A DNA stretch of 64,000 nt from Hexactinellida sp. DTS-2022 (taxonomy: Eukaryota > Porifera > Hexactinellida). Positions within the stretch are counted from its first letter, which is position 1; every line of letters begins with the position of its first letter. Of this stretch, positions 35,412 to 47,489 are shown piece by piece. The notes under the pieces were generated by a model. The model was not told the DNA's origin. It worked only from the letters and a program-made list of their open reading frames with translations, and made no database searches. Both the position numbers and the translations under genes were made by a program. The DNA lies in the NCBI GenBank assembly GCA_028753945.1, contig JAPNXP010000015.1, positions 2,666,001 to 2,730,000 on the forward strand, read 5' to 3'.

Positions 35412-35736
35412 GTCTTAGTGCACTTCACTATTTAGGAATAATCCTTTTTGTTCACCTAGGATATAATTAAGAAAATTAGGAAAATGCTGTGTCGTGATGA
35501 CGTCATACTTACCTAACTTGAGGTCTGACAAAAATTTAACCTAAGAAATTTAATCTTTGGAATTGATTCATATTTGTCAATGACACATGTTGACACTTTT
35601 TAATAATTACTAATGCCTATTTCGTCTAATTTGCAATTTAAACCACTGAACTAGAGGGCGTGAATTATGTTTAATTCAGTAAATTTTAACATAGTAAGTT
35701 GTGAGTATTCTTACTATATTACTTTATCCTTATACT

Positions 35737-36265
35737 AGCCGGGTTCCCGCGCTTCGCCGCGGTATTCAAATTCAGTTTTCCTCTCCAGGACATTCAATTG
35801 TTGTTTCTTTCATACACAATTGACCCATTGAATTATAGACCAATAAAACTCGAGTCATAATAATGTGAAAACTCTGCAATCTCATAGGTCAAGGTCTGTA
35901 CCCTCGCAAAGTGTTAAAAATATGCATATGGTAAATTGCAAATTATGCATTCTATTGACTTTAAACTATCATATTTGGATTCCTCATACACTAAAACCTA
36001 GATTGCACGTTTGAAATGTTTTTTTCTAGCAGCACTGTGAACTTTTGATAATTCCCACCGAAATGTATGGGACGGTGCCAAAAAATCACATACTTTGAGT
36101 TAACTTCGCGAGGAATGTACTAGATATCTCTTAAAAATTCGTTATTCAGGGTGGTGGGGTAACTCCTAGATGGCATACAAATTTTGCTTCAGATCTGTTG
36201 TGATCTCTCGGAGGAGATGTGAGGACAGACAGACAGACAAACTTACTACTTTATATATATAGATA
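35737..36265 (+). repeat. Dispersed repeat ending in an ACAGACAG and TATATAGATAG tail
   Basis: Starts ACTAGCCGGGTTCCCGCGCT and ends with ACAGACAGACAGACAAACTT then TATATATATAGATAG. This tail type is common in RTE-related SINE/LINE families. A similar tail ends at 55138. No coding sequence. Confidence 0.5.
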
Positions 36266-36267
36266 GA

Positions 36268-37340
36268 CAACGGCACAGCCATACAAATTGTTCATTTTTT
36301 TGATAAAAGCATCAAATTTGTACACATGTACTTTGATGTAGTGCAAACATTTTTGGATATTGAGGCAATTGAAAGAGTGTCTATATCGGCCATAACAGCA
36401 CGCCAAAGTAACTTCGTTCGATAGTGTTCGCCGGACTTGTCTACCATAAAAACTAGTTCAAATTAAGTTATATCGTCTTTTTATTGTTGAATTCGGTTTC
36501 GAAGTAAAATTTCCGATAGTTTGATATATCACATGACCATACACTGCATACAGGGTTTCTTTTATTGTGGGGGGGGGGGGAGGCATTTGCCCCCCCCCCC
36601 CCCTTGGATCCTACGTGCCCCCCCTTGGGATTTGAAAAATACATTGATCAAAGCTGAAGCCGCCCCCCTCACATTCCCAAAACTCTACTTTGCCCCCCTT
36701 TGCCTAAATGTCTGGATGAAACACTGCCATATTTGGAAGAAATTTTTCCATAGCAACGCTGGAATGTTTCAGGAACGTGTAAAAATTCCATTCTCCAATT
36801 GTGTCTTACCCAATCGACTACCTGAGTATAATTATACACATGCCGACTCTGTAAAACGTGAATTGATAAAATTATTCGAGATTCACTATGATTTATCATA
36901 AATATTGAATAATTTTATCAGGCTCGGTATGTGCATAATTAACTCAGGTAGTCGTTTGGGTAAGGACACATTTGGAGAATGGAATTTTTAAACGTTCCTG
37001 ATACATTTCACCGTTGCTGTGGAAAAATTCTTCCAAATATGGTCATGTGATATATCAAATTATCGGAAATTTACTTCGAAACCGAATTCAACAATAAAAA
37101 ATGATATAACTTAATTTGAACAAGTTTTTATGGGAAACAAGTCCGGTGAACACTATCGGACGTGGTTACCTTGGCGAGCTGTTATGGCCGATATAGACAC
37201 TCTTTCAATTGCCTCTCTGTCCAAAAATGTATGCACTACATCAAAGTACATGTGTACAAATTTTGGTGCTTTTATCAAACAAATGAACAATCTGTTGAAA
37301 TTTTATGGCTATGCCGCTGGACTATTATGCGAAAAATCAA
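36268..37340. mobile_element. Foldback element with arms over 350 bp
   Basis: 36268-36541 plus 36727-36900 is the inverse of 36955-37340. Shared words include GTACACATGTACTTTGATGT and TCAAATTAAGTTATATCGTC. The left arm is split by the insertion 36542-36726. No transposase. Confidence 0.82.
36542..36726. mobile_element. 185-bp insertion with a 5-bp target duplication
   Basis: CCATA precedes (36537-36541) and follows (36727-36731) the insert; the opposite arm near 37040 shows the empty site as AAATATGGTCATG. The insert starts CACTGCATACAGGGTTTC, ends GGATGAAACACTG and carries long G- and C-runs. A 5-bp duplication would suit Transib-like elements, but the ends are not a clear match. Confidence 0.7.
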
Positions 37341-37344
37341 TTTT

Positions 37345-39250
37345 GGAAAACGTCCAGTTTCTTCAATTAACTCGGACATACAAATAGATATTATATACAT
37401 TTCTTTTCTTGATAGTTTTTATTACTTATTGGTTCTGTAATCCGAACTGAAATATTTTAAGCGGAACACCTCGTTTATATAATCGAGGATGTAATGTATT
37501 CTGATTTAGTATACTGAGCAGGATTTCATACCAGAGGGGGTGCGTCCTGGAATCTTCCCACCCGGCTTGAATTACCTCCCCATAATTCACAGTGGGCAAC
37601 AAGTGGAAATAGAGCATTTTCGATCACCTCAGATTGATTCGATATTATTGACATCGTTTCGTTTTCAGCATACATGAAAACCTAAAAATCCAATTTATTG
37701 TGCTGAGAAATATTCGAGATCAAGAGTTATGTGTAATGAGATCATCATGTTACAACAATTCTAAAAAAGCAATTTTGTGGTTTCAGATTGCCGTATATAA
37801 GTCGAACAAGTTATATTATGTTGATGATATATTCAAGTCAGCTTTATCACGAAGTTTACATTGTCATTGCCATGTATTGAAATCAATGTACATGAATGCA
37901 TTTTAACTTCTTATATAATCTAAAATTATCATACATTCCGACCAAATTTTATGATTCGGACGCATTTACTAATTTCCAATATTGTTCAAGACTTTTGAGA
38001 GCCATAATGAGCCATTGGTTTTTACATTTTAATTGAAAGGTTATGATGATACCTTCAAATTAAAAAGTATTGTAGATGCGCGAAAGGGCGCGACTGGGGT
38101 CATCTAATGATTTTAAACATAATATATTAGGATTTTAACGATTTTTGAAAAATTATATCAGGTTCAAGAATTATAATCAATAATCATGGTTGAACAATAA
38201 ATTTTTGTTAACAAACCTAAAATATAATTTATGACTGATTTATCATTAATCGTCTAGAACTGCGTTTAGGAGACTACATATATCATGTTTTGATATTGCC
38301 ATTCATTTTGCAGCTACCGATATCCTATATGTCAATAATACTTCATTAGATTCTATCTAGCATAGTTCCTATTACCACTTACACCCCTGAAAATGCCCAC
38401 TGTGCATATTTTGGAAAGTATGATACCATCATTATCCATCTCGGCCAGCTAGTAAATCTTATTTTTATTCTATGAATTAGTCAGATGAGGTTTAGTACCT
38501 AATTTGTTGCGAAAACGCCTACTAAGTTCATATTTGCAGTTAAATGCGATTTTTTATAGTTTGAGTCAATGTAGTCTGTTTTTATGATGGGTCAATGTGA
38601 CATTGCCATTGGTCATCACTTCGATGACGTAACGGGTCACGTCTTGCCACCCATTAGCACCTCTGAGCGTCCAGAGGCATATATATGTCAGTTTCTTTTC
38701 AGCTCTCCAAATGTGCTACGTGGGTATCTACCTTATAATGATCTATTTTGGTAACCGATGGTATACTGAACTTGAGATATTTATGTAACGGCTTACTTAT
38801 TTGTCGGCCGCTACTCGTGACAGTACTTAGTATCTTATAAATTACTTTCAGAAATATAAACCTTGGGAGCTTAGTTTACAAAATGTATTGACCCGAATTA
38901 AAACATCATCAAACCACTTAAATTTTGGTGAAATACTTGTACTATTAGATGCCCTCTTTTTCGCGAATTTTACCGAAATCTAGACAAATCCCATTAAATA
39001 CCTGCGCATTAAGTAATTGAAATTGATCACATTCAGTCTTTGTGAGTTGTTGTGAAATTTACATTATGTGTGTATATAATTTACATGGTTGTGATTGGGT
39101 AATTGATGCACCCTTGTTATTATTATTATTAGAAATAATTTTGAAATATATGTGGATTGATTATTAATTGCTACTTTTTGAGCAATACAAATGGAAATAT
39201 ATCCAAGCAACACTTCGATTGACTTAGTTTGGGTAATTGGCTTGCATGAA
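37345..39250. other. Intron E-F stretch
   Basis: Apart from an inverted CACAGTGG-family copy at 38160-38404, nothing is recognised. 38085-38100 holds GCGCGAAAGGGCGCGAC. Confidence 0.45.
38160..38404 (-). repeat. CACAGTGG family, copy 3, inverted
   Basis: Reverse complement of the family; ends AAATGCCCACTGTG at 38404 and includes TATGTCAATAATACTTCAT. Confidence 0.65.
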
Positions 39251-39256
39251 ATAACT

Positions 39257-41805
39257 CATAGCCTACTATACATAAGGCCTCACAGTAAAATATGATATCT
39301 GGACCAGGGATGCGGTCGCCGCCGGGAAACGAAATTGCAATTTTTTATCAAATTTAGTGACATTCCGCTTGAAAACAGATATTCCGGTGACTAGCAACTG
39401 TAATAAAGTAATACGTATACTCTCATTATACCATTAATCTTATTACTTTGTGAGTTTGAATAACATACACAATACAAAACTACTAGAAAACCTCTATTTA
39501 GGTAGATATAGTTACTTCACATAAGACAACTAACTCGTATCTAAATAATCAGGAATCGAACTTTTTCAATTTCCGCTTTTCTAATCCCTTTAAAGTAAGG
39601 CTCGAATTGTAATTCTTGACAAGATTTGCAATTAGACAATTTGCTCACTCCGAACGAGACTTGATAGAATGGTTGAACCTTTCACATTACAAGAAGGACA
39701 AGTAGTTCTCCAACCTTCAAAACCACTATCAAGACCAGTTAGGGAGCCAAAAGCAAGTGTTACTAAAATCTTTCTAGTTTGACCTTCTATCAACAGGGAC
39801 ATAAGTTCACTATTACTTTGGATTATAGTTAGAATCTTCCAAACAATAATTAACGATTCCAATGCAAGCTCTGAAGGATACTTTAGACCACCACGATCAG
39901 AAAGCTGCAGTAGTTGGTACCGGAATTCGAAGGATTCCTGTTAGGAACACAAGGATGAGGTACACATGTTTCAAGCTTACCAACAGGAGAGAATAGTTTG
40001 AATAACTTGACGTTAAGAGGATAGTTATCTGTTGAGATTACATCCACACATAAACCACAAGTTTCGATATCTTTAATACAAGCGAGTATGATGGGGAATA
40101 TCTCCTCAGCGGAAAGAGAGGCACATGGTAATAGACGAACTATAGTAGACCATTTTTTCTGGAGACTTGATACCATAATCTTTATTGGATCTTCTGGGCT
40201 TAGACTAGAGCCATATATCTTGCCTCCTTTATATGTGACATCAGATTTTACGTGAATTTCGTCCATTTGCATAACGATATGTTTCTCAGCTTCAGTGAAA
40301 GAATTTGTCGCTTGCTTGAGGAAAGGAAAGAATTCACACTCAAGTCCGAATGAAGAATACAACTTCTCCAAAGTGTTGACATGAGGCAGAGATAGACAAG
40401 CCATTTGTTGAAGATACTTATAACATGCTGGTGAAATTAAATGTGCTTTAAGTGCCATAAGCTGTGTGAGGATGTTGTACCTCCGCCTGTTTTTGGGTAC
40501 AATACTGTTTTCAAGCTGACATTGGATGAAATGAAGCCTGGATATTTCGGGGGAATCAGTTAGTTAATAAGTTATCTCTAATTCACCATTAGATGAAAGT
40601 ACTTTGTTAATGAGTAGTTGGATATTGTCCTTCGCTAAAGATAAAGTCTCATTAACGGTCTTTGAAACAGATTCAGTGGACAGAACAGGACGAGGGGATA
40701 TAGAAATCTCACAGAGAATTGATTCAAGGTGTCGTATATCGCTGATTGAGCAAATTGGAATTGGTAAAATTTCTCCATTACGATAAGCTCTAACTGACAA
40801 ATCGAAGGACACTAATATATGGGTGTTGACAATGATATTGTGTTCTGTCAGTAGAGGTAGCATATAAATTAGACTATGATCATCTGGGTACCATAAAGAC
40901 CATGTTTTAGGTAGGGAAATCAAAGGTAACTTAGCTTGGGTATCCTGGAAACAATTGATCTGATATTTATCTTTCTCTTCGCTCTCAGATGCCAGGCTAA
41001 GTGTTAATGCTTCATTGAACATTTCCTCATCTTTTGATGTAGGTGACACACATCTGCGCTATTTGGAGCTAATAGATTGAGAACAGATTGAAGGGTGTCC
41101 TGGTAGAAAAACTGGAACGGCACCATCTTTTAGCTTTGGGTTGACTCTTGGAATTTCACGATAAGTACCATCTCCGTTTGGAACTTTGTGAGTATACTCA
41201 ACATCCTCCTGGCGAAAATGATTTACACTCACGTAAACCCCCTTGAATGATAGTAAATCGTCTCTCCGAAGAACCTGAAGCCATCTGTGTCTTAGGTCAT
41301 CTGGTTTCGTAGGTAGTTTAAAAACTGGGACACGGTGATCGTCGTTGTAGTTGATTTTGCATCCGAAAATGGCACAACTGTTGGGCATCGTTAGAAAAAA
41401 ACTAATAAATTAATGGTAGTAGCATAAATCAAATTATAAGGTTAATTTTTAATAGGGAAATGGGCTCTGTAGGGGTATTGTACTAATGAGAATGAGATAA
41501 ATAAATAACAAGATGGATTATTTAGCTCTAGAGCGTAATAAAAGTATAAATTTGCTATGTATGTTATATACCATAAACCACTTATTTATATTATGGGTGA
41601 ATAACAACACAAAATTCTAAAATTAGCTTTGTGGTTAATATGCATATTTTTCGATATATATCGACTGCTAGTCACCGGAATATCTGTTTTCAAGCGGAAT
41701 GTCACTAAATTTGATAAAAAATTGCAATTTCGTTTCCCGGCGGCGACCGCATCCCTGGTCCAGATTTCATATTTTACTGTGAGGCCTTATGTATAGTAGG
41801 CTATG
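39257..41805 (-). mobile_element. P-element-like THAP transposon P2 with intact terminal repeats
   Basis: Terminal inverted repeats of 140 bp (39257-39396 and 41666-41805) differ at about one base; both start CATAGCCTACTATACATAAG and include GACCAGGGATGCGGTCGC. A 7-bp direct repeat AATAACT flanks the element (39250-39256, 41806-41812), close to the 8 bp usual for P elements. The minus strand codes a THAP-domain transposase with a large internal deletion. Confidence 0.93.
39600..41388 (-). pseudogene. P-like/THAP9-like transposase gene of P2, with two stops and a deletion
   Basis: 41388-41062 is a THAP zinc domain: MPNSCAIFGC, RHRWLQVLRRDDL, NHF and LKDGAVPVFLP. The third zinc ligand is Ser (VSVNHF) where copy P3 has Cys (VCVKHF). 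A TAG at 41061-41059 and a TAA at 40566-40564 interrupt one continuous frame that reads on through SISDIRHLESILCEI, KAHLISPACYKYLQQMACLS and QMDEIHVKSDV (first catalytic Asp) to VISTDNYPLNVKLFKLFS. Near 39940 the frame jumps to the C-terminal GGLKYPSELALESLIIVWK and CPSCN. The middle third, which holds EHHFGLYR in copies P3 and P4, is missing. It cannot code active transposase. Confidence 0.85.
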
Positions 41806-41809
41806 AATA

Positions 41810-42375
41810 ACTAAATTGAAATAACTAAATTTCCCGAATGTAACTATTATGATCGGAGCTTTGGGAGCAATGTCCTTATTGCGCAAATACCCAGTTAGTT
41901 AGAAGGCTAGGTTTCGTACCTAATATCGCACGCAAAGGACCGGACAAAACATTAGGGTGTTTAAAGAATCTCTACCACCGAAATATCCATGGTTCTGTTT
42001 ACAGAAGTAGTATAGTATAGTACGACCGTTCTACTGTAATAACAATTCGATAAATTAGACTTATGCCTTAGGCTTCGCATAAAATAGATTAAAATATCTC
42101 CACTTTATATTAACCTCTCTCTTATGTGATGCATTACAGTATCACATGTATGTCAAATACTTTATGAGAAACGATACTGTTGGATAAGCAATAGTATTAA
42201 TTTTGTATAAACGACTTTGTTTAACTTAATTGTATATACAGTACATAATGGATAGAGTGATAATGGTGGGGACATGAAATATTCGTCCAAATTTTCACTA
42301 TATCCAATATATCACTACTTATATCCAATATCACTACGTATATACATTATGTACTGTATATATTTATATATTTTC
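41810..42375. other. Intron E-F, last part
   Basis: Contains two nearby repeats of TATCCAATATATCACTACTT-like sequence (42300-42345) but no gene. Confidence 0.45.
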
Positions 42376-42379
42376 TCAG

Positions 42380-42552
42380 GTATACCTTTTCACAAGATGT
42401 GGTGATAGATCTAGTGGGTTATAGGCGAAATGGTCACAACGAAATTGACAATCCTAAATTTACTCAACCAATTATGTACCAAAGAATTGATAAGCACCTT
42501 CCAGTTCTGAAAACTTACACTGCTGAGCTTGAAGCTAGAAATATAATAAGTG
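42380..42552 (+). CDS. OGDH: OGDH internal exon F
   Basis: 173 bp, acceptor tattttctcAG, donor GTCAGT. It codes [20 protein letters not shown], then [17 protein letters not shown], then [35 protein letters not shown] is diagnostic of OGDH; DHTKD1 has a different residue pattern here. It receives one base completing Arg from exon E and leaves one G that exon G completes to Gly. The reading frame stays open past the donor, so ORF length alone would overcall this exon. Confidence 0.96.
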
Positions 42553-42672
42553 GTCAGTTATTTATTACTGTTTTGATAATTATAATTTCATTCCTTACGA
42601 ATATTACACGACAAATGTAAATAGTCATAATAAACATTTTCTCATATTTCTTTAATTGTCTCTATTAATTTC

Positions 42673-43085
42673 TTTATCGAAACGCGCTTCGCTTGATAGG
42701 TCGCTTCGCGACAGAACACAACCACACACACCAACCGCTTCGCAGTTGATGTGTGGTTATATTCTTCAAACATTGATTATAAAGTATAAATAGGCCTAGA
42801 TAGTCGAATTTAACAATGTGAAAGTTTAGTGATTACGTCATCATGAGATAATGAGTAAGCATATTAACAATCTGCTTTGACCAACGTGTCCGCATCATTA
42901 ATGTGCATATTATATTAAATTTTCAGATGTTATCTCTTAGAGGGCGCGAATTATGTGCGATTAAGTGAATTTTCAGGGTTCTCGAAATTTGACAATGACG
43001 TCATAACTTGTCGAGGTGTGAGAAATTTTGACTGGAAACCTCAACTTGTTGTCGGCTGCCAAAAGTTACCCTATAAAATATAAAC
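42673..43085 (+). repeat. R1 copy with the uninterrupted target site
   Basis: Matches R1 from CGCGCTTCGCTTG to GCCAAAAGTTACCC. It carries GCGCGAATTATGTGCGATTA, the empty site for the mariner-type insert at 23313-23565. It lies 120 bp after OGDH exon F. Confidence 0.75.
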
Positions 43086-43454
43086 ATTGTAACACTCTAA
43101 ATCGTCATTTGATGCTGTTTCACGACAATTTCCTTAGTTATCATTTCAGTATATTATTATTCTAATAGATCACCAGTGTGTAAATGACCCAGGTGGACTC
43201 TTAGAGAACATGGAGTATTAAATAATTTAGCCTTAAGTAACATCAAATATACCTAATATGCTAACATACCGTATAGTTTAAGTATAGTAGAACTCGGTTA
43301 AGATGTACCACCCTGGGAAACAATAAAAAGTACATACTAACCAAGGTACGCTTATCCGTATGCATAATCCACAAGTCGAAATATGAATTGTTCAATGGTA
43401 TGAATACGATGTAGGGTATTCCATTCTTTAACATACTTAAAACCTACCGATGAG

Positions 43455-44090
43455 CATAGGCATCGTAAATACGAGCGATGGACCTTCGGCCGGCCCGGAC
43501 ACTGAAATAATGGGTCGTCCCCATTGGCGACGTAAATGAAGGGCTCTTAGGGCCTCCGGCCAATGAAATCCAGGGTCTTAGTTCGAACTACTATGTAAGT
43601 GTATTATCATTAATAATTTCCGGCTGTACAGAGTTTTAACTATTTTTGCTGATCGGTACAGGCGTGCAGGGATTTGGTAGGTTTGTACAGGGGATTTTAG
43701 TTCGGACAAAATTACTAATTGTGAGTCATTTCCAAAGAGATTAATTTGATTTATGTGAACCTTAATAAATATAAATAGCATTATTGTATTTTTTGCCATG
43801 CTTTTTGCATTGACAACATGAATGCAATGTCTTAGTGTAATTCCTCTTAGTATAAGCTTAAAGGGATTCCCAGACGAGCCAGCGTAGCGAGCGAGAAAAA
43901 CCTTTTGGGTTCCCCATAGATTTTGCCAACTAAATTAGGTTGGCAGGTATGACTTTACCCGGAGTTTACCCGGACTCCGGGTAAAGTCCGGGTAACTCAG
44001 GGTAACTCAGGGTAACTCAGGGTAACTCCGGGTAGATCGTCTGGGCCGCCCGGACATGTCCGGGTACCCGGGTGGTTTACGACGCCTATG
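43455..44090. mobile_element. hAT-type element with GGTAACTCAG tandem repeats
   Basis: Ends CATAGGCATCGTAAAT and TTTACGACGCCTATG are flanked by CCGATGAG and CCGACGAG (7 of 8). 43985-44035 has five 10-bp GGGTAACTC(A/C) units and the rest is CCGGAC-rich. Confidence 0.8.
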
Positions 44091-44564
44091 CCGACGAGAT
44101 TAAACTATTTAGTTGTCACCTACTCAATTAAATCGATTACTAACTAGGTTCTGCTGATAGTTTTCTAGAGTACGTACTAATCGTTTTAAAATACGTGTAT
44201 TGTATTTACTTGGGAATGGAAATTGGTACGTCTTATCTAAGTAGGTCTTATCCGAGCATTATTAACCGAATCATTTATAATGGATCAGATAAGAGGAAAA
44301 ATGTGAATGTGGCTGTATCTCACTCAATAGAGAATGATCGTAAAGATTTACAATTATCCACTTAGATTAATTCGACCATCTGGAATTCAAATGTGAAATC
44401 AGAACTTATATATTCCCATTGCCTCATAATGATCAGAAATTATATATTTAATTAGCTAATTATTTAGTTAATGAGTTTAACACCTCCATAAAAATTTAAA
44501 TTCAAATATTCTGCTATTTCATTTACTTTACATATCGTTTTTAGATACTAATTTTTCGTATATA

Positions 44565-45280
44565 CACTCCCTGGCCAAATCTATTTGAACAACTGGAATT
44601 GTTATGCAAATACAATAATCGTCTGACAGCTTATTAAAGACCATTTGCTAGGGCTGAAACGAATATTCGAAATGTAACGAACGAATATTCTAATATTCGT
44701 TCGTTTTGATGACTAAGCATTAAATCATTTTCAAAACTCCAAATACATTGGAAAATTTAGTTTTTGTTAATTTTACAATAGTTAAATATTTGTTACATGT
44801 GTTTAAGTTAGATATTACTCTACTAGTTAGGTAGGAATTTATATTTACGATCTTTGCAAACTAAACCAAAGTCATGTTTTTGCCCAAAAGTGGTGAACGA
44901 ATATCTCTTTCAATATAATATTCGTTCAATCATTTCGAACGAATATTCGAATATTTTGTCTGTATTTCAGTAGAAAAAGTTAGAAATTTACCAGCGCTAG
45001 ACTCATTGGCCCTCGTCCTATTCAAATCTGAAATAAGAATTTATATATTCTAATTGCTTCATAAGTATCCGAAACTAAATATTTAATTAGCTCTTATAGT
45101 TAATCAGATTTTTACCTCTTTAAAATTCAAATTGCAAGAATTTGCTATTTTATCATACTGAAAATATCGTTTTATACGTATAAATATCCATGCAGATCTA
45201 CAAACATAATATTGATGCTAAATACTGTACTGTTTTAGTATAGTATTATTTGATGTTCAAATACTTATGGCCTGGGAGTG
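44565..45280. mobile_element. Tc1/mariner-like element (CACTCCCTGGCC ends), with insert
   Basis: CACTCCCTGGCCAAAT at the left and ATGGCCTGGGAGTG at the right are inverted; TA precedes the left end. A second element about 44650-45000 with CGAACGAATATTCGAATATT repeats sits inside. 45030-45190 is a direct repeat of 44395-44570 just outside. Confidence 0.6.
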
Positions 45281-45369
45281 TGACAACTATGAACCTAATT
45301 TAGTGCAACTTTGGTAATAAGTGCCTCCTACTTTCACTGAGATATACTGAAATGCGATATGTACGGGTA

Positions 45370-45950
45370 GAGAACTCGTTAAGGAGGTAGGAAGTAATAT
45401 TTAGCACAGGTTTCTATTGTATCTACAAAGTTATTCAGAACGCTCCAATTTGTTTATGCCCATAACTGGAAGTCGTCAAAGTTTGTTGCCCATTGAATTT
45501 GTCTTGATAAATAGATATCGTTAGATAGTTAGAGCTAGTAGCCACGACTTCTCATTCGTGAGATGAAGAATTGCTGCGTCATCAAAGTGGCAGATAATAT
45601 GACCATATTGGTTAAAAAAATTAATTTGCAAATTGTTAATTTAGTATCCCAACTGTTTAGAGTCATTCTAATAGGTCCAAATCCAAATTTGGTGAGGAAT
45701 ATGAATGAATTTGAGGGACTTATAGCTGATTGTCCACTTTTTGCTCCCTGCTGGGGTTGGAATTTGGACATTTTGATTAATCCTGAACAAGAATATAGCA
45801 TTGAATCTTCCAGAGTAAATTCTGAACGACTTTTTATGGACTTCAAGTGATGGGCATAAAAAAGTTTGAGCGTCCTTAATAACTTTGTAGAGATATGCAT
45901 TAGAAACCTGGCTAAATATTAATCACTTCCTCACTCCTTAAAAATTTCAA
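45370..45950. mobile_element. Small foldback element
   Basis: 45375-45465 and 45850-45945 are inverted copies (CAGGTTTCTA then ACAAAGTTATT on both sides). The centre is open on both strands for 95 and 121 codons but matches nothing I recognise. Confidence 0.6.
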
Positions 45951-46166
45951 GATTCCTAAAAGAAATTAATTCTGGCGAAAACTGATGAAGTTGCACCCAA
46001 AATAGTTTACATCACTAAAGTCTTCTTTATTATATATGATGCTCTTAATAATCTTTGATTTAATAAGGTCCATATAATGTAGTTTGTGATGATTATCTCA
46101 ATAAATCAATTCATAAAGCCATTTATTTTATAATCCTTAGTTCTCCTTATTATATCGTATTTATAG

Positions 46167-46403
46167 GTCTTTGGGTGAAAAATAAAAAGAAATCCTATTT
46201 GGAAAAATGTGAACAAGCTTTTCAACAAGATGGAGTTAAGATGCTCAATAAACATTGGCTAGATTCAAATTGGAAGGGTTTCTTTCCAAAAGATGGAAAA
46301 ATTGATTACAAAGACAGAATGACAGGTGTAGATATGAAAGTCCTTGAGCATATCGGTACAAAATATTCATCTCCTCCTGATTGTGATTTTAATCTACATC
46401 CAG
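46167..46403 (+). CDS. OGDH: OGDH internal exon G
   Basis: 237 bp, acceptor tatttatAG, donor GTTCGA. It codes LWVKNKKKSYLEKCEQAFQQ, then NKHWLDSNWKGFF, then TGVDMKVLEHIGTKYSSPP, then FNLHP. KHWLDSxWxGFF and the TG-----L-HIG stretch are typical of animal OGDH between the two catalytic domains. The final G joins GG of exon H to form Gly (HP-G-LARIL). The frame runs on past the donor to a TAA at 46442, but those residues are intron. Confidence 0.95.
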
Positions 46404-46545
46404 GTTCGAAATATTTTAAATTTAAGAATACAGTATCGAGTTAAATTGTACATGTTGAATTTGGAAACTACAACAATTTTCGAATTTATCTAAATTATAA
46501 TTTCTTGTACTTTAAGTATTAATGTTGCAGTGTATTAGAAACTTC

Positions 46546-46644
46546 TGTGTGTTCACGAACACACATGTGTATTCGCGAACACACATTATTTGCTGTGCGT
46601 TCACGAACACACAGTTTCAAACTTTGTGTGTTCGCGAATACACA
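46546..46644. repeat. Palindrome array 1, four 20-bp units
   Basis: Units at 46546, 46566, 46594 and 46625 are variants of TGTGTGTTCGCGAACACACA, with gaps of 0, 8 and 11 bp. Confidence 0.95.
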
Positions 46645-47282
46645 ATGTTATTGTGTGTGTATGAGTGTAGGGCCCTTGTGACTCGGACTGTAGGGCCCTT
46701 GTGACTCGGACTTAGGTTTGGTTGGCCCACTTTTATTTGAAATAACGGAAGATAACTATTGTTAGGGCCATTGGCTCATGACACTGCCAACCATCCCGGA
46801 CTAAACGCTTATGTATGTATATAGGTTTAATGCTTATTTAATTTCCATCCCATTATACGTATATGTAAAAATTTGAATAATATTCAGTTCTTAATCTAAG
46901 GCTACGTACGTTCAAATTATTTATTCTTGATTTAAAAAGGGGTTCTTAGATGATTTCAAAGTTAACATTTTATATTTCCAATTTGTCAAGCCATTTTGCT
47001 TTTAGATTTACATTATTTAGAACCCCCTTCTCTTACTACAAATCCAATTTGGAACTGTGATACTGACTAGTGCAGAAATCCCATTGGGTACAGGGAAAAA
47101 CCTTTGAAAAAGATTTTCCCTTGTATCGTTATATTTGGCTAACCAAACCTAAGTCCGAGTCACAAGGGCCCTACCAATCCCCGCTCCTAGTCCACGCTTA
47201 TGCAGTATGCATTGCATAAACTATTGAATATAATTCTTTTTGGGCGCCCATAATCAATAAAAACTCGTACACACAATAACAT

Positions 47283-47489
47283 TGTGTATTTGCGAACACA
47301 CAAAGTTTGAAACTGTGTGTTCGTGAACGCACAGCAAATATTGTGTGTTCGCGAATACACATGTGTGTTCACGAACACACATGTGCATTCGCGAACACAC
47401 AATATTTACTGTGTGTTCGCGAACACACAATATTTACTGTGTGTTCGCGAACACACAGTTTTCAAACTTTGTGTGTTCGCAAATACACA
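47283..47489. repeat. Palindrome array 2, eight 20-bp units
   Basis: Units start at 47283, 47314, 47342, 47362, 47382, 47410, 47438 and 47470, with gaps of 11, 8, 0, 0, 8, 8 and 12 bp. Units 6 and 7 are the perfect palindrome TGTGTGTTCGCGAACACACA. The array is the loop of a larger hairpin whose arms are 47158-47282 and 47490-47630. Confidence 0.95.

Noticed and set aside
36521-36901. 126-codon plus-strand frame
   Set aside because: It crosses an insertion border and G- and C-runs in the arm of a foldback; no family resemblance.
45535-45900. Open frames of 121 codons (minus) and 95 codons (plus)
   Set aside because: They overlap on opposite strands in the centre of a small foldback, have no recognised motif and no splice or homology support.
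46404-46444. OGDH ending at the TAA after exon G
   Set aside because: The reading frame runs past a GT donor, and exon H continues the protein in the correct phase with conserved residues. The stop is intronic unless a truncated isoform exists.
46546-47489. CRISPR-like array of 20-bp repeats
   Set aside because: Units are perfect palindromes with gaps of 0-12 bp that repeat the same sequence, inside a transposon with inverted ends in a eukaryotic genome. There are no unique spacers and no cas genes.
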